Shown here: positions 61,861 through 64,000 of the stretch, piece by piece
Layout: every line of letters starts with the position of its first letter
How positions within the stretch are numbered: the first letter of the stretch is position 1
Source: Ustulina deusta
Lineage: Eukaryota > Ascomycota > Sordariomycetes > Xylariales > Xylariaceae
Assembly (NCBI GenBank): GCA_023159155.1
Contig: JAJNNX010000049.1
Coordinates: 62,001-126,000 of the forward strand
Direction of reading: 5' to 3'
DNA: 64,000 bases
Position numbers and translations under genes: made by a program
The notes under the pieces: model-generated
Database searches by the model: none
What the model was told of the DNA's origin: nothing
The model's input: only the letters and a program-made list of their open reading frames with translations

Positions 61861-62006
61861 GGCCAACTGGATAGAGAGTATCTATACTATACGACGAGAA
61901 GAAATCGATCAAGGAAAGCAATTCACCTTCGCCGATCCAAACTTCTTTCCCTTCGTCTTCGCTGTAACTCCTCCACCTTACGACGTCCTCTCACCCCAGG
62001 ACCAGG

Positions 62007-62938
62007 ATGTACGGCTCAACAATACTAGCCACCCTCCTGGGTGCCTCGACCGTCTTCGCCGCGCCAACCTGGCCGCAGGTAAACTCGGGCCTTATCAACA
62101 CCGTTGGACGTGAGACCGTCTCCGACTACTTCAACCTGTTGGCCCAGAAGATCGACATCGCCAAGCTGGCTGCTTCCATACCCACATGCGACGTTTCCAA
62201 GGCCCAGATACCAACCCGTAAGTTCCCTCGTGAACAAAAACACTTACCTAAAACCAAATCCCGCTAAACGTATATATCCCAGTGTCTGCCAGCCCTCTGC
62301 CCGCACCAGAAGCAGGGCTTGTATTAAAGCACGTAGCCATAGGCCGCGGCACGCAGAACTACACCTGTGACGCAACGAACGCAACAGCAGCGCCGGCCCA
62401 GGTCGGCGCGGTAGCAACGCTCTTCAACGCCTCGTGCATAGCAGCGAAATACCCAGATCTGCTGAACCTGCTGCCCAAGCTGGCGCTGCAGTTCGACCTC
62501 CCGTTCAACGCCAAGGACACGAATGCCAAGATGGGGCCGACGGAGCTGCTCGTGTCGGGCAAGCACTTCTTCACCAACACCACGACGCCCTTCTTCGACC
62601 TCGACACCCCGCGCTCCCAGATCGGCGAGGCCCCCTGCTCCAAGCTCAACGCCTCCAGCGCCCCCGCCAACGCCCCCAAGGGCCGCCAGGGCGAGGCCGC
62701 CGTCCCCTGGCTCCGTCTCGGCGCCAACAGCGACGCCACCGGCGGCCTCCACCAGGTCTTCCGCGTCGAGACGGCCGGCGGCAGCGCCCCCGCCACGTGC
62801 CACGGCATGCCCGCTTCGTTCGAGGTGCAATACGCCGCTGAGTACGTTTTCCCTACTTTCATTCATCCATCCCCCTGACCAAAACCTAAAAACTAAACTC
62901 TGACAAAAAATAGATACTGGTTCTACGGCTCCCCTTGA
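62007..62938 (+). CDS. Secreted DUF3455 protein
   Basis: Exons 62007-62217, 62283-62841, 62914-62938 give 264 residues. The N-terminus MYGSTILATLLGASTVFAAP is a clear signal peptide, so the protein is probably secreted. The mature part starts with a helical segment (LINTVGRETVSDYFNLLAQKI), then the DUF3455 domain: LPAPEAGLVLKHVAIGRGTQ with NYTC, GAVATLFNASC, the FDL strand, VPWLRLGANS, TGGLHQVFRVET and PATC, ending QYAAEYWFYGSP. Four Cys in the domain could form two disulfides, and several NxT/S sites suggest glycosylation. The last exon encodes only the terminal seven residues (YWFYGSP) plus part of a codon. The family is of unknown biochemical function, widespread in fungi, often among secreted or stress-related proteins. 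The domain is very GC-rich, which produces long false frames on other strands. Confidence 0.9.
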
Positions 62939-63097
62939 AAAAAAAGGGGGGGAATAAGAAGATAAGAAAAAAAAAAGGAAAAAGAAAACTAAATCTCGCC
63001 ATGAATAATGGGGGCTGTTAACAATAGGACTTTTTCAGCAGCAGCAGCGGTGAGAAAAGGATGGTGGAGTTGGATAAAAAGCAGGACGGCCATATAT

Positions 63098-63121
63098 ACA
63101 TCCATCCATCCATCCATCCAT
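63098..63121. repeat. (CATC)n tandem repeat
   Basis: Six near-perfect CATC units in the 3' flank of the DUF3455 gene. Confidence 0.85.
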
Positions 63122-63162
63122 TCATGTCTACTTCTCCACAGGGGCACACACACATATATACC

Positions 63163-63165
63163 CAT

Positions 63166-63202
<37 letters not shown>
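63163..63202. repeat. (CA)n-(GA)n microsatellite
   Basis: A CA run followed directly by a GA run of about ten units. Confidence 0.9.
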
Positions 63203-64000
63203 AAGAGGAATGTCCACTTGATACGGTATAATGACAAAAGAGGCGAGAACAGCAGCAACAGTGGCATGACCATCATCTCTGCTTGGCCCTAGCGATGCCG
63301 ATGTGACGCTTCTCCCCGAGGTGACGAGAGAACGAAGGAACGCACCAACTTACGTACTGGTCACGACATGAAAGATGGGACGGGGGCACGAAGGAGATTC
63401 AGAAGGGTCCCCAAGTCTGGCGACAAACTATCTGTCTATCTATCTCGGGAAGAGGGAGGCGTTTTTGCGGAGATTTTATCATTTATTTATTTATTTTATA
63501 TTTTATTGATTCCCCTTCGACGAATATATATATATATATTTATACCACCCTCAAACTTCTGCTATCCTGTCCGTCTACCGTGAATCTGCAATGTGGCAAA
63601 ACGAAAAGAAAAAAATGCTGCTGTGATTCCGAATGTCTAGAGGTCACGTTTTCTGCCTGGTTCGGCTCATGTTCGTTGCTTAAGTAGGTACTGGTAGCTT
63701 ATGCATTCACTAGGTAGGCAGTGAGTAGGTATACAAAGCATACTAGTAGGGTAACAATCCAAGGGACACACATCCCGTCCCGCGATATCCCTCTCCAACA
63801 GGAGGGAGAGAATATCAACTCGCATCCCCAACAATCGACATAGATGAGCCCGAGCTCAATTAGTGGGAAACGTCTTTTAAAGAAAACAGTCTCTCCATCT
63901 CACTCGTATTCCCAGAGGTATCATCATCGTACATCCCCGGAACCGAGCGGGATGAGCAAAGAGCATCGCGGAATTCCCTAGATAATCCATCCCATCCCAT

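Larger units (their letters stand above)
58797..62006. other. Long intergenic region upstream of the DUF3455 gene
   Basis: 3.2 kb with no supported coding frame. Contains a G run at 59,394-59,402, a TTTC/CT-rich tract at 59,708-59,744, an ACAT/GTAC repeat at 60,196-60,252, another TTTC run at 60,660-60,690 and a long pyrimidine-rich leader at 61,690-61,860. Short frames on both strands lack motifs. Confidence 0.5.
62939..64000. other. 3' flank of the DUF3455 gene, repeat-rich, no gene seen
   Basis: Contains a CATC repeat (63,098-63,121), a CA/GA microsatellite (63,163-63,202), TTTA units (63,480-63,500) and a TA run (63,524-63,540). No supported ORF to the window end. Confidence 0.5.

Noticed and set aside
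62324..62866. Three overlapping long frames opposite or out of frame with the DUF3455 domain
   Set aside because: They arise from the extreme GC content of that exon. Only the frame that splices to a signal peptide and carries the domain motifs is real.

Overview
The window looks like a chromosome segment of a filamentous ascomycete (Pezizomycotina, most likely a Sordariomycete). The genes have short GT-AG introns of about 50-160 bp. The housekeeping set is typically fungal. Two long, almost pure A/T blocks carry retrotransposons whose coding sequence is riddled with G-to-A and C-to-T changes, the footprint of repeat-induced point mutation (RIP). The species cannot be named from the sequence alone.

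Layout. Bases 1-10.9 kb are an AT block holding two nested Ty3/Gypsy relics: an outer one on the + strand and an inner one of 7674 bp on the - strand, with matching 179-bp LTRs and a 5-bp target duplication. From 10.9 to 16.9 kb is a decayed border zone with a broken membrane-protein gene, the broken C-terminal reductase domain of a polyketide-synthase, NRPS or NRPS-like enzyme, and no other recognisable gene. From 16.9 to 44.3 kb lies the main gene block: a questin-oxidase-like (AflY family) enzyme (+), a USP7/Ubp15 deubiquitinase (-), a mitochondrial PDK/BCKDK-type kinase (+), septin Cdc12/AspC (-), SSU-processome protein Pwp2 (+), a Bcs1-like AAA ATPase (+), a weak membrane-protein relic (-) and the CORVET subunit Vps3 (-). 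From 44.3 to 46.5 kb is intergenic DNA with one orphan open frame. From 46,548 to 56,110 is a second AT block, a single Gypsy relic with 139-bp LTRs and a 5-bp target duplication. Immediately beyond it stand a CASP/Coy1 Golgi golgin (+), a 3.2-kb intergenic stretch rich in simple repeats, and a secreted DUF3455 protein (+).

The conserved genes serve unrelated core functions (ubiquitin turnover, mitochondrial metabolism, septation, ribosome assembly, vacuolar and Golgi traffic). Their adjacency is ordinary for a fungal chromosome, not an operon or cluster. The only hint of a specialised-metabolism locus is the ruined reductase domain beside the intact questin-oxidase-like gene at the edge of the first AT block. 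I found no convincing new biological system. The most informative observations are the exact nested-insertion junctions, RIP erasing catalytic and metal-binding residues, and a frameshift in the reductase relic that coincides with a perfect 31-bp palindrome. Exon boundaries were placed by hand from splice signals, reading phase and family similarity recalled from memory; no database search was run.
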